DNA of 64,000 bases, taken from contig OX457026.1 in NCBI GenBank assembly GCA_949752745.1, forward strand, positions 47,005,256 through 47,069,255. Reading direction: 5' to 3'. This document shows, one piece after another, positions 10,240 through 22,255 of the stretch. Each line of letters begins with the position of its first letter. Within the stretch, counting starts at the first letter, position 1. Both the position numbers and the translations under genes were made by a program. The notes below the pieces were generated by a model. That model saw nothing but the letters and a program-made list of their open reading frames with translations. It had not been told where the DNA came from and ran no database searches. The DNA comes from Protula sp. h YS-2021. Taxonomy: Eukaryota; Annelida; Polychaeta; Sabellida; Serpulidae.

Positions 10240-11475
10240 GCCTTTACATCGCTGTGACTGGGGCGCTGATCGGGATACAAAACTTATGCTTTACCGAGCC
10301 TTGATACGGTCTAGATTAGACTATGGCAGCATTGTCTATGGATCAGCAAGACCTTCATACCTAAAAATGCTAGACCCGATACAAAATCAAGGTTTACGAC
10401 TGTGTCTAAACGCTTTTAGAACATCACCAGCAGAAAGCCTCCATGTGGAGGCAAATGAGCAGCCGCTTAACATTCGTCGAGTTAAACTCGCTATGCAGCA
10501 CACAACAAAGCTTTATGCAAATAAGAAGAACCCCACCTACAACTCAGTCTTTGGATCAGATTTTTCTCGCTTCCATGAAACAGGCCCTCCAGTAATACCT
10601 CCATTTGGAGCCAGGGTTCAGCCTCACCTTGATAACGCTGACATCACCATAGAGTCAATTGCAAAATACAGAGTGCCAAAACTACCACAGTGGAAACTCA
10701 CCAAACCTGTGGTACTAAAGAACCTTTCGGTCTATGCAAAGGAAACAACTAGCCCCTTTCTATTTCGATCAAACTTTGCAGAGCTCAAGGATGAATTTAA
10801 AGACTATCATTTCGTCTACACGGACGGCTCAAAGCTCGACAACAAATCGGCTGCTTCCGTTGTAGCTGAAAATAACACCTTGAAAACAAGACTTCCAAAT
10901 GGTTCCTCTATTTTCTCAACCGAAATTAAAGCTCTACATCTCGCTATCCAGATAGTGAAGATTAGTCGATACAAAAAGTTTGTTATGCGTGGACTCATTG
11001 TTATGCCATCAATTGAAAACCTGCAAATATCAAACCCACTTATCCTTGACCTTCTGGAAAGGTATGACGAGGCCACCAAAGCTGGCAAAGACAAAGTGTT
11101 TTGCTGGGTTCCAAGTCACGTGGGTATTCAAGGAAACGAGATAGCCGACAAAGCCGCAAAAGAGGCTCTAAATGATAATTGTATCGATATGCTCATACCA
11201 GCCTCCGAATTTAAATACCACATCACAAGATACACAAAAAGATTGTGGCAAGAAATATGGAACAAACAAACAAACAAGCTGTATCAAACAAACCCCTTAG
11301 TCGGACAAAAAACCCCGCCACTTAACAGTGTGCGAGATGAAATGGTTTATCATAGAGCCAGAATAGGACATACATATATCACCCACAAATATCTGTTAAG
11401 AGGCGAGCCGGCACCCGATTGTGTCGGCTGTCAGGAACCTTACACCGTTAAACATATCTTAATAGACTGTACCGA
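10240..11475 (+). pseudogene. RNase H-bearing LINE fragment (RT C-terminus plus RNase H), copy A
   Basis: A 5'- and 3'-truncated non-LTR retrotransposon of an RNase H-carrying clade (I/Nimb-like; exact clade uncertain). It begins within the RT thumb region (LIRSRLDYGS). RNase H signatures follow: YTDGSK, TEIKAL and WVPSHVGIQGNEIADKAAK, then the Cys-rich CVGCQEPYTVKHIL. An open frame (10286-11488) is preserved only because two indels near 10990-11010 compensate. They destroy the segment that should carry the third catalytic aspartate (VDSMSVLPS in the other reading). The end at 11475 is a junction, not the natural LINE end. Confidence 0.85.
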
Positions 11476-11489
11476 TTTCTGTAAATAAC

Positions 11490-11737
11490 AATAAATGACT
11501 TACTCTGGCGTTGTCGCATACATTTTTCAATTTGGGCCGAACTGGTTTTGGGCCGAATCGACCAAATCCCGTTTCTTTCCACTTTCTGTAAATGACAGAT
11601 AAGGTTTCGGGGTCAAGATTCGTCTTGATGGCGTCTATGAATCTGTGAGCTTAGCTCCATCTGTGTGGGCATCCTGGAGTCAAGTAGTTTGCTCTTCCAA
11701 CTTTCTGTCCATAATAAAGCAGCACCTCGCAGTAGCC
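11490..11737 (-). pseudogene. exon-like block, copy A
   Basis: Reverse-strand counterpart of 18735-18983, with the same acceptor, ATG and in-frame TAA, but lacking a 9-bp insertion present in copy C. Its donor side abuts the truncated end of the LINE fragment. Confidence 0.35.
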
Positions 11738-12215
11738 ATCCATCTGCAATCAATAGATTAATCAACGAACCAGTCAATCAGATAAACAATCGCTCATTCC
11801 ACTTGTCGATTAATGGGACATATAAACAAATTAATATCACAGTAACATAATACGTATAGTTTTACATATAAATCTGTTAGAAAGAATTTTACTGTTAGCC
11901 GCGTGTATCTTCGGGCCCAAGCGTTGTGTGTCATTGACTTTCACGAAGGTGTACCAATCACGATGAACGGACACAAGACTGATTACAATATATTATACTT
12001 TCTGAAATTCCGTTTCTTTCCTTTATATCCCAGTAAACTAATCTCTCCCTTGAATATCCGTTTCTATTTTCCTTATTTACATTTTATCCGTAACAACAAC
12101 TCTCCCTGCACCAGCACCACAAGCACAACACCCCGCGCACCATTAGGTATCACACCTAACGTGTGGCCTCTATGCCCTCGTAAAATCGACTGCTGGTGGT
12201 GGAGCAGCACATTCC

Positions 12216-12297
12216 TTATATAGTTGCTGGCAGAACAGCCGCCGCTAATTAAAAATGCAGCCAATCAAAGAGCTTCCCGAATAATGCATGAACCAAT
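12216..12297 (-). promoter_or_regulatory. TATA plus double-CCAAT promoter, copy B
   Basis: Same block as in copy A: ATTGG at 12297-12293 and 12265-12261, TATATAA at 12222-12216, all unchanged. Confidence 0.6.
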
Positions 12298-13770
12298 GAA
12301 AAAATAGCTGCCCAAAAACATACCTTACAAGTAACGTAGCAACCAAAAAGTGATGTTTTCAAAACGATCACGAAGTCCTTTACAAAGTGACACTATCGGT
12401 TCTAATCTGCAGAATTTGTAAATACTTGAAAACTACATGAAAAGTTTGTAATAGGTAGCACAAAAATTTCCCTCGTCTGAAAAACCGACAAAATGAAAAG
12501 TTCCAAACACAAAAACATTGCCATATGCACAATCTTGACTCGCTTTACGCAAGCTCTGTGAAGCTTAAAATTTCGTCGTCGACTTCCGAAGATACCCGAT
12601 ATACTTGATATACAAGTTAATTTTAAAATGGCACAAAATCTATTCAAAGGACTTCAAACGAACTTGAAACTAGTACCAACGTGTTCACTACACTACGATC
12701 CCTCCAAATTCTAAACCGATCGGCACGAGCCTGTCACTCAGTATACCAAATGCGACACGTCAACAGTTTCCCAATGAGTTCACTCGACTATTCACCACTT
12801 CTTAACACCTGAAAGGAAACGACTGCACCAACGGGCGCTTTTCTGCATTTCCACGAAGCGGACGCATCCTCCACCACAACAAACGTCTATTTTAATTGAT
12901 TTTAGTTTCAACTGAGTCTTCCTTTAATAACAGAAAAGACACAATATGACCCTAATGGGTTGCCGGTGTCGTTAAACAAATCAATCAATAAATCAATCAA
13001 AATCCTTAGAGGCACCGAGAGTTGGAAGTCATCGGACGAAGGTCTTGGTGTGGACCAGTTGTTCTTGCTTGAAGCAGCTTTGTAGTAGAGTTTCGAGTAA
13101 GGCAGAGACGAGTACAAGTTGGATGGCGTTAAACAGCTGCTGTGTGTGACCTTGCCTTTACTCACTGCAGCCTCTGGAAGGCCTTCTACCTTCCTGGGGT
13201 TGCAGGCTGTTTATTTCCATTTTGCAGGTCTAATTTCGAGGTTAAACGGCCCGGCCCAGAGACGGCGGCAATGCCTGACAAAGAACAACGTCAAGTTACT
13301 TCATCGCAACATGAGGGTGCCGAAGACATGTCATGAGAACGGGATGAAATGACGAGCGTGTATTGCTCGACCATCAGGAGTTATCAGCGCTGGGACCTTG
13401 TTTTTCTCTACCCAATGGTACATTATGACAATTTGGCTCAGTGACATCATACAATGACATCAGTGTGTTGTTGGTATTAAGTAACAGTGATAATACAGTG
13501 AAGTAAAATTGTTGACTGGATGCCAGACGCCATATATTTATTGAAATGGACTGGGTGCTACCTCCTGATGTCGAACTGATCAAGCCACTACCATTTTTAG
13601 CTTTCAGCCAACATTGGCTGAGCATTGCTATCTGTCTGTCCGTCCGTCTGTCCATCTTACAGGAAGAAAGTATATATAGTGTAGATGTGCAAGGACCGTC
13701 GCTCCAAAAGTTGCACCTTGCATATTGTTTTTGTCCGGGCAGTATTTCAAAAGAGTAAATGGATCACAGT

Positions 13771-14017
13771 GAGTTAATTAGTTAAATGATTTGTTTAACG
13801 ACACGACCGACCCTTAGCGGGTTACATTGTGTCAGAACATGTCAGTAATCAGTGACTAGAAGACAATGCTACAAGTTAAAATCAAAGTAAGCTAAAACCA
13901 AGTATATTCTAAAATCATAAAGTAAACAACGAGTAGAAATACTGATACAGGTTGATTTCTTTTAAAAATTGTATAAATTTGCTAGGTTCTACTTCATCAA
14001 AGAGCTGCCTCAAGGAG
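13771..14017 (-). repeat. inverted LINE 3' end, copy B
   Basis: Counterpart of 8910-9156 in unit B, with the same truncation point. Confidence 0.8.
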
Positions 14018-14385
14018 TTAACAGAAACCGGAAGAGCTGGAAAAACATAGCTCCGACTTTTCTTTTATTTAGCCAAAATTAAGGTCGAAACTTAGCCATT
14101 TTATTTGAAAGTAATGCATACATACAAACTTCACTTATTAACTATGTCACACTGTGTTTATGAGATAAAACTTGCGAAGAGCGAGAGGATTTGCAAAGTT
14201 CGTGTGCTTTTGTTGTTTTTAATATTTATTGCTTATGTGCCTGTATTAGCGTTAGGGTTAAAGGTAAATAGCGACCAATGTGTCATTGCTTCATTGTTGA
14301 AAACTATCTGTGTAAAACACAAATAAAAACAGTACATCATATTTCACTTCTTGTGTAACTAGAGTCGCATTTCGCTATCGAAATG

Positions 14386-14928
14386 TTAAACACTTGACAA
14401 AAATTAAAACACAAAAACATTTCTTCAATGGGTTTGTTCTTGAATAATATAAGTAGTTTACAACATGTATACAGTGTGTTATACAGGTATATACAGAGCT
14501 TATGGCACAGCATGTATGCGGCTTATAATATTCTAAAAAATCGGACCACTGTCAAAATAAAAACAAAAAAACAAAAAAAAACTCCATGGGTTCATAACTT
14601 AATACCAGCTAAATATATTAGCAAACAACGCAGCTTGAATACGTCTTATAAGCCGAGAAGTGTTTGCTTTCTGTTGACTTAAGGTTTGAATGACTCTTTT
14701 CATATGGCGTTTTAACAAAGGAAACGAAATCAAAGACGAAAATAAAAAGTGACATGCACATGTTCAGATCAAGCTCTTCATAAGTCCCAAGTTTCATGGT
14801 CGTAGGGCCCATAGTGTCAGAGAAGAAGACACAAAAAATCGGAAAAAGTGTCAAAAAGAAAAAAAGGACGAATTTTGCTCGCACAAATTCATATAACCCT
14901 TGCAAGCCAAAGGCTTGTCAAGTGTTAA
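14386..14928. mobile_element. TTAA-flanked inverted-repeat element, array copy B
   Basis: Same element as at 9525, shortened by an internal deletion of about 118 bp with 3-bp microhomology. Confidence 0.55.
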
Positions 14929-14977
14929 TTAACACTCCCAAACACAGGCATCGGAGATGCAGAGCTATCAGTAAATA

Positions 14978-16508
14978 GCCTTTACATCGCTGTGACTGGG
15001 GCGCTGATCGGGATACAAAACTTATGCTTTACCGAGCCTTGATACGGTCTAGATTAGACTATGGCAGCATTGTCTATGGATCAGCAAGACCTTCATACCT
15101 AAAAATGCTAGACCCGATACAAAATCAAGGTTTACGACTGTGTTTAAACGCTTTTAGAACACCACCAGCAGAAAGCCTCCATGTGGAGGCAAATGAGCAG
15201 CCGCTTAACATTCGTCGAGTTAAACTCGCTATGCAGCACACAACAAAGCTTTATGCAAATAAGAAGAACTCCACCTACAACTCAGTCTTTGGATCAGATT
15301 TTTCTCGCTTCCATGAAACAGGCCCTCCAGTAATACCTCCATTTGGAGCCAGGGTTCAGCCTCACCTTGATAACGCTGACATCACCATAGAGTCAATTGC
15401 AAAATACAGAGTGCCAAAACTACCACAGTGGAAACTCACCAAACCTGTGGTACTAAAGAACCTTTCGGTCTATGCAAAGGGAACAACTAGCCCCTTTCTA
15501 TTTCGATCAAACTTTGCAGAGCTCAAGGATGAATTTAAAGACTATCATTTCGTCTACACGGACGGCTCAAAGCTCGACAACAAATCGGCTGCTTTCGTTG
15601 TAACTGAAAATAACACCTTGAAAACAAGACTTTCAAATAGTTCCTCTATTTTCTCAGCCGAAATTAAAGCTCTACATCTCGCTATCCAGATAGTGAAGAT
15701 TAGTCGATACAAAAAGTTTGTTATGCATGGACTCTATGTCCGTACTGCCATCAATTGAAAACCTGCAAATATCAAACCCACTTATCCTTGACCTTCTGGA
15801 AAGGTATGACGAGGCCACCAAAGCTGGCAAAGACATAGTGTTTTGCTGGGTTCCAAGTCACGTGGGTATGCAAGGAAACGAGATAGCCGACAAAGCCGCA
15901 AACAGGCTCTTAATGATAATTGTATCGATATGCTCATACCAACCTCCGATTTTAAATACCACATCACAAGATACACAAAAAGATTGTGGCAAGAAATATG
16001 GAACAAACAAACAAACAAGCTGTATCAAACAAACCCCTTAGTCGGACAAAAAACCCCGCCACTTAACAGTGTGCGAGATGAAATGGTTTATCATAGAGCC
16101 AGAATAGGACATACATATATCACCCACAAATATCTGTTAAGAGGCGAGCCGGCACCCGATTGTATCGGCTGTCAGGAACCTTACACCGTTAAAAATATAT
16201 CTTAATAGACTGTACCGATTTCCAAGAGACCCGCTCACATCATTTCAGAGGTGACTCCTTGAGGCAGCTCTTTGATGAAGTAGAACCTAGCAAATTTATA
16301 CAATTTTTAAAAGAAATCAACCTGTATCAGTATTTCTACTCGTTGTTTACTTTATGATTTTAGAATATACTTGGTTTTAGCTTACTTTGATTTTAACTTG
16401 TAGCATTGTCTTCTAGTCACTGATTGCTGACATGTTCTGACACAATGTAACCCGCTAAGGGTCGGTCGTGTCGTTAAACAAATCATTTAACTAATTAACT
16501 CACTGTGA
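14978..16508 (+). pseudogene. RNase H-bearing LINE 3' portion, copy B, with natural 3' end
   Basis: Same LINE as at 10240, but it continues through the C-terminus (FRGDSLRQLFDEVEPSKF, stop at 16355-16357) and 3' UTR to a tail containing TCGTTAAACAAATC. The RNase H frame is broken near 15730 and again near 15900. Its last part is also the inner edge of inverted copy C. The piece from about 16220 to 16254 occurs nowhere else in the window. Confidence 0.85.
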
Positions 16509-16589
16509 TCCATTTACTCTTTTGAAATACTGCCCGGACAAATACAATATGCAAGGTGCAACTTTTGGAGCGACGGTCCTTGCACATCT

Positions 16590-16860
16590 ACACTATATAT
16601 ACTTTCTTCCTGTAAGTATGGTTAAGATCCGATGAATAGTTGAGATAACCCCCGGACAAGAAAAATTTAAAGTGCGACTTGCGGACAGATGAATGAACGT
16701 GGGACAAATTGAATCCTCCGTTGCACATCTGCACTATATATACTCCTTCCTGCAAGGTTTTGTGAAGCTCCGACAAATAGTTTGAGATATCGACCGGACA
16801 AAAAAAGTTTACGGACAGACAGACAGATGGACAGACGGACGGACAGACCGATAGCAATGC
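16590..16860. repeat. GGAC-rich dispersed repeat
   Basis: About two tandem units of roughly 135 bp with TTTAAAGTGCGAC, CACTATATATACT and GAGATATCG motifs, ending in (GGAC/AGAC)n. Shortened forms occur at 8690-8880 and 13550-13740, and a diverged relative at 22020-22255. Confidence 0.6.
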
Positions 16861-18184
16861 TCAGCCAATATTGGCTGAAAGCTAAAAATGGTAGTGGCTT
16901 GATCAGTTCGACATCAGGAGGTAGCACCCAGTCCATTTCAATAAATATATGGCGTCTGGCATCCAGTCAACAATTTTACTTCACTGTATTATCACTGTTA
17001 CTTAATACCAACAACACACTGATGTCATTGTATGATGTCACTGAGCCAAATTGTCATAATGTACCATTGGGTAGAGAAAAACAAGGTCCCAGCGCTGATA
17101 ACTCCTGATGGTCGAGCAATACACGCTCGTCATTTCATCCCGTTCTCATGACATGTCTTCGGCACCCTCATGTTGCGATGAAGTAACTTGACGTTGTTCT
17201 TTGTCAGGCATTGCCGCCGTCTCTGGGCCGGGCCGTTTAACCTCGAAATTAGACCTGCAAAATGGAAATAAACAGCCTGCAATCCCAGGAAGGTAGAAGG
17301 CCTTCCAGAGGCTGCAGTGAGTAAAGGCAAGGTCACACACAGCAGCTGTTTAACGCCATCCAACTTGTACTCGTCTCTGCCTTACTCGAAACTCTACTAC
17401 AAAGCTGCTTCAAGCAAGAACAACTGGTCCACACCAAGACCTTCGTCCGATGACTTCCAACTCTCGGTGCCTCTAAGGATTTTGATTGATTTATTGATTG
17501 ATTTGTTTAACGACACCGGCAACCCATTAGGGTCATATTGTGTCTTTTCTGTTATTAAAGGAAGACTCAGTTGAAACTAAAATCAATTAAAATAGACGTT
17601 TGTTGTGGTGGAGGATGCGTCCGCTTCGTGGAAATGCAGAAAAGCGCCCGTTGATGCAGTCGTTTCCTTTCAGGTGTTAAGAAGTGGTGAATAGTCGAGT
17701 GAACTCATTGGGAAACTGTTGACGTGTCGCATTTGGTATACTGAGTGACAGGCTCGTGCCGATCGGTTTAGAATTTGGAGGGATCGTAGTGTAGTGAACA
17801 CGTTGGTACTAGTTTCAAGTTCGTTTGAAGTCCTTTGAATACATTTTGTGCCATTTTAAAATTAACTTATATATCAAGTATATCGGGTATCTTCGGAAGT
17901 CGACGACGAAATTTTAAGCTTCACAGAGCTTGCGTAAAGCGAGTCAAGATTGTGCATATGGCAATGTTTTTGTGTTTGGAACTTTTCATTTTGTCGGTTT
18001 TTCAGACGAGGGAAATTTTTGTGCTACCTATCACAAACTTTTCACGTAGTTTTCAAGTATTTACAAATTCTGCAGATTAGAACCGATAGTGTCACTTTGT
18101 AAAGGACTTCGTGATCGTTTTGAAAACATCACTTTTTGGTCGCTACGTTACTTGTAAGGTATGTTTTTGGGCAGCTATTTTTTC

Positions 18185-18266
18185 ATTGGTTCATGCATTA
18201 TTCGGGAAGCTCTTTGATTGGCTGCATTTTTAATTAGCGGCGGCTGTTCTGCCAGCAACTATATAA
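18185..18266 (+). promoter_or_regulatory. TATA plus double-CCAAT promoter, copy C
   Basis: ATTGG at 18185-18189 and 18217-18221, TATATAA at 18260-18266, in the plus orientation because copy C is inverted. Transcription would run toward the exon-like block at 18735. The leader has short upstream ATGs that stop almost at once. Confidence 0.6.
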
Positions 18267-18734
18267 GGAATGTGCTGCTCCACCACCAGCAGTCGATTTT
18301 ACGAGGGCATAGAGGCCACACGTTAGGTGTGATACCTAATGGTGCGCGGGGTGTTGTGCTTGTGGTGCTGGTGCAGGGAGAGTTGTTGTTATGGATAAAA
18401 TGTAAATAAGGAAAATAGAAACGGATATTCAAGGGAGAGATTAGTTTACTGGGATATAAAGGAAAGAAACGGAATTTCAGAAAGTATAATATATTGTAAT
18501 CAGTCTTGTGTCCGTTCATCGTGATACACCTTCGTGAAAGTCAATGACACACAACGCTTGGGCCCGAAGATACACGCGGCTAACAGTAAAATTCTTTCTA
18601 ACAGATTTATATGTAAAACTATACGTATTATGTTACTGTGATATTAATTTGTTTATATGTCCCATTAATCGACAAGTGGAATGAGCGATTGTTTATCTGA
18701 TTGACTGGTTCGTTGATTTATCTATTGATTGCAG

Positions 18735-18983
18735 ATGGATGGCTACTGCGAGGTGCTGCTTTATTATGGACAGAAAGTTGGAAGAACAAACTACTTGACT
18801 CCAGGATGCCCACACAGATGGAGCTAAGCAACGATCGCTCACAGATTCATAGACGCCATCAAGACGAATCTTGACCCCGAAACCTTATCTGTCATTTACA
18901 GAAAGTGGAAAGAAACGGGATTTGGTCGATTCGGCCCAAAACCAGTTCGGCCCAAATTGAAAAATGTATGCGACAACGCCACA
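18735..18983 (+). pseudogene. exon-like block downstream of the array promoter (unknown protein)
   Basis: A splice-acceptor-like TTGATTGCAG directly precedes an ATG, and the block ends at a good donor (ACA, then GTAAGT). The 249 bases form one frame of 83 codons with a single TAA at 18825-18827. The 52 codons after the stop look coding (for example AHRFIDAIKTNLDPETLSV). The TAA is shared by the partial copy on the minus strand at about 11490-11737, so it predates duplication. I do not recognise the protein. It may be the first coding exon of an element or host gene that was carried into the array. Confidence 0.4.
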
Positions 18984-19011
18984 GTAAGTTATTTATTGTT
19001 ATTTACAGAAA

Positions 19012-20250
19012 TCGGTACAGTCTATTAAGATATGTTTAACGGTGTAAGGTTCCTGACAGCCGACACAATCGGGTGCCGGCTCGCCTCTTAACAGATATTT
19101 GTGGGTGATATATGTATGTCCTATTCTGGCTCTATGATAAATCATTTCATCTCGCACACTGTTAAGTGGCGGGGTTTTTTGTTCCGACTAAGGGGTTTGT
19201 TTGATACAGCTTGTTTGTTTGTTTGTTCCATATTTCTTGCCACAATCTTTTTGTGTATCTTGTGATGTGGTATTTAAAATCGGAGGTTGGTATGAGCATA
19301 TCGATACAATTATCATTTAGAGCCTCTTTTGCGGCTTTGTCGGCTATCTCGTTTCCTTGGATACCCACGTGACTTGGAACCCTATGTCTTTGCCAGCTTT
19401 GGTGGCCTCGTCATACCTTTCCAGAAGGTCAAGGATAAGTGGGTTTGATATTTGTAGGTTTTCAATTGATGGCAGTACGGACATAGAGTCCACGCATAAC
19501 AAACTTTTTGTATCGACTAATCTTCACTATCTGGATAGCGAGATGTAGAGCTTTAATTTTGGCTGAGAAAATAGAGGAACTATTTGAAAGTCTTGTTTTC
19601 AAGGTGTTATTTTCAGTTACAACGGAAGCAGCCGATTTGTTGTCGAGCTTTGAGCCGTCCGTGTAGACGAAATGATAGTCTTTAAATTCATCCTTGAGCT
19701 CTGCAAAGTTTGATCGAAATTGAAAGGGGCTAGTTGTTTCCTTTGCATAGACCGAAAGGTTCTTTAGTACCACAGGTTTTGTGAATTTCCACTGTGGTAG
19801 TTTTAGCACTCTGTATTTTGCAATTGACTCTATGGTGATGTCAGCGTTATCAAGGTGAGGCTGAACCCTGGCTCCAAATGGAGGTATTACTGGAGGGCCT
19901 GTTTCATGGAAGCGAGAAAAATCTGATCCAAAGACTGAGTTGTAGGTGGGGTTCTTTTTATTTGCATAAAGCTTTGTTGTGTGCTGCATAGCGAGTTTAA
20001 CTCAACGAATGTTAAGCGGCTGCTCATTTGCCTCCACATGGAGGCTTTCTGCTGGTGATGTTCTAAAAGCGTTTAGACACAGTCGTAAACCTTGATTTTG
20101 TATCGGGTCTAGCATTGTTAGGTATGAAGGGACAATGCTGCCATGGTCTAATCTAGACCGTATCAAGGCTCGGTAAAGCATAAGTTTTGTATCCCGATCA
20201 GCGCCCCAGTCACAGTGATGTAAAGCCTATTGGCTGATAGCTCTGCATAT
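19012..20250 (-). pseudogene. RNase H-bearing LINE fragment, copy C
   Basis: Inverted copy of the same truncated LINE, including RNase H motifs and the same 3' junction beside the exon-like block. It shares with copy B the frame break just before the VDSMSVLPS segment, so the element was already dead when the unit was amplified. A further one- or two-base change disrupts its N-terminal part near 19990. Confidence 0.85.
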
Positions 20251-20276
20251 CCTATGCCTGTGTTTGGGAGTGATAA

Positions 20277-20913
20277 TTAACACTTGACAAGCCTTTGGCT
20301 TGCAAGGGTTATATGAATTTGTGCGAGCAAAATTCGTCCTTTTTTTCTTCTTGACACTTTTTCCGATTTTTTGTGTCTTCTTCTCTGACACTATGGCCCC
20401 TTCGACCATGAAACTTGGGACTTATGAAGAGCTTGATCTGAACATGTGCATGTCACTTTTTATTTTCGTCTTTGATTTCGTTTTCTTTGTTAAAACGCCA
20501 TGTGAAAAGAGTGTATTTTCTGCAAGTAAATGCGCAGCATGTAACGTATAGCACAGAACACCACACGGTTGGTCAGCTTTGTGCCAGCTCTCACTGCGTA
20601 AACGGATAACACAGCGTATGCCTGATCAGTCATTCAAACCTTAAGTCAACAGAAATCAAACACTACTCGGCTTATAAGACGTATTCAAGCTGCGTTGTTT
20701 GCTAATATATTTAGCTGGTATTAAGTTATGAACCTATGGAGTTTTTTTTGACAGTGGTCCGATTTTTTAGAATATTATAAGCCGCATACATGCTGTGCCA
20801 TAAGCTCTGTACATACTTGTATAACACACTGTATACATGTTGTAAAATACTTATATTATTCAAGAACAAACCCATTGAAGAAATATTTGTTTTAATTTTT
20901 GTCAAGTGTTTAA
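20277..20913. mobile_element. TTAA-flanked inverted-repeat element, array copy C
   Basis: Same element, inverted: starts TTAACACTTGACAA and ends TTGTCAAGTGTTTAA. Confidence 0.55.
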
Positions 20914-21262
20914 CATTTCGCTAGCGAAATGCGAGTCTAGTTACACAAGAAGTGAAATATGATGTACTGTTTTTATTTGTGTTTTACACAGATAGTTTTC
21001 AACAATGAAGCAATGACACATTGGTTGTTATTTACCTTTAACCCTAACCCTAATACAGGCACATAAGCAATAAATATTAAAAACAACGAAAGCACACGAA
21101 CTTTGCAAATCCTCTCGCTCTTCGCACTTTTATCTCATAAACACAGTGTGACATAGTTAATAAGTCAAATTTGTATGCATGCATTACTTTTAAATAAAAT
21201 GGCTAAGTTTCGACCTTAATTTTGGCTAAATAAATGAAAAGTCGGAGCTATGTTTTCCCAGC

Positions 21263-22019
21263 TCTTCCGGTATCTCGTAACAAAAGCCCTCGAAAGTACT
21301 GTTGATGGACAAAAACTCCTTATGCATGCCTGTGAGTCTCCCGCGGGAGTCCAATCCTAAGATTGTAATACACTTATTATGCAAAAAGTAAGATTTTTTG
21401 ACGCATTCCCAAAAACGCATTCTTTTAGCGGAAGATACCCAGGTGCACAACCACAACATATGTTCTATCCTTATGCAAAGCTGGAATGGAATCCCCTTGT
21501 AGTTCTCGTGATTAGTAGCAGAAACGACTCCTCATTCCAAATGTTGACAGACGGACGAACCCAAATCCAATACAGCTGTAGTAACTTGCCCCGTACTACG
21601 TGGCAGAGGGCTAATAAAGCAATTCTCATGACCTGGCTGTGTCAACAGAATGTTTTGGGATGTTTACTCAGTCACCAGACAACAGGTCAAAATAATGTAA
21701 AAAGCAACTGGTGTCAGGTAGTGAGACAAGCAAAATGCCTCGTTCACATAACACTCTTTAACAATTAAAATGTTTGGAAGCGCTCTATTCAGGAGAAATC
21801 CATTTAGTAAGCAAAGAGGGGGAAGGAAGTCTTATAGTGTGCGTACGCTAATATTAAACTTCAAAATGACGTCACAATTGATGCGTGGAGGGAAGGGGGA
21901 TAAACACGGGTAAATTTTTGCGTACGTACTAAATGGAAGGCCTCTTATATTTGCCAACTTTTGACACCCCTACCCCCGTACGTAAGAACATAGGCATCTC
22001 AGATGCAGACCCCTCAGCC
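21263..22019. other. unassigned sequence after the array
   Basis: Single-copy in this window. Short frames exist (for example 21379-21768 plus), but none has a recognisable motif or convincing splice context. Confidence 0.4.
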
Positions 22020-22255
22020 AATAGCAGTTACATCACTGTGGGCGGGTTACCTTCTTGAGATATCGCCCGGACAAGGAAAAGTTTAAAGTGCAACGGTCAC
22101 GTGACAAATCGAACCACCCGTTGCACATATAGACCCTATATACTTTCTTTCTGTAGGTTTTGGTGAAGATCTGATGAACAGTTTTCGAGATATCGTCCGA
22201 CAAAAAGGTGGACGGACAGACCGATAACAATAGCCTTCAGCCGTATTGGCTGAGG
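22020..22255. repeat. GGAC-rich dispersed repeat, diverged copy
   Basis: Shares GCATCTCAGATGCAGA, AAAGTTTAAAGTGCAAC and GGACGGACAGACCGATA with the copies inside the array. Confidence 0.6.

Larger units (their letters stand above)
6885..11737 (+). repeat. composite 4.86-kb array unit, copy A
   Basis: First of three copies of a composite unit. In order: a promoter-like block on the minus strand (about 7360-7442); a LINE tail relic (8095-8140); a GGAC-repeat block (8685-8900); an inverted LINE 3' end (8910-9156); a TTAA-flanked element (9525-10190); a direct RNase H LINE fragment (10240-11475); and an exon-like block (about 11490-11737, minus). Blocks recur 4861 bp later in copy B. The left edge is set only by the retrotransposon insertion. 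Confidence 0.85.
11738..16254 (+). repeat. composite array unit, copy B
   Basis: Direct copy of unit A with few point differences. It lacks about 118 bp inside the TTAA element (equivalent to A 9840-9957, joined at a shared ACT). Its LINE fragment runs on without break into the LINE 3' end, which is supplied by the inverted copy C. The exon-like block is therefore missing here. Confidence 0.85.
16255..21262 (-). repeat. composite array unit, copy C (inverted)
   Basis: Reverse complement of the unit. Block order read on the minus strand is TTAA element, LINE fragment, exon-like block, promoter-like block, LINE tail. That is a circular permutation of copy A, as expected from a tandem array cut at another point. 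It retains about 200 bp at 16600-16810 that are missing in copies A and B. Confidence 0.85.
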
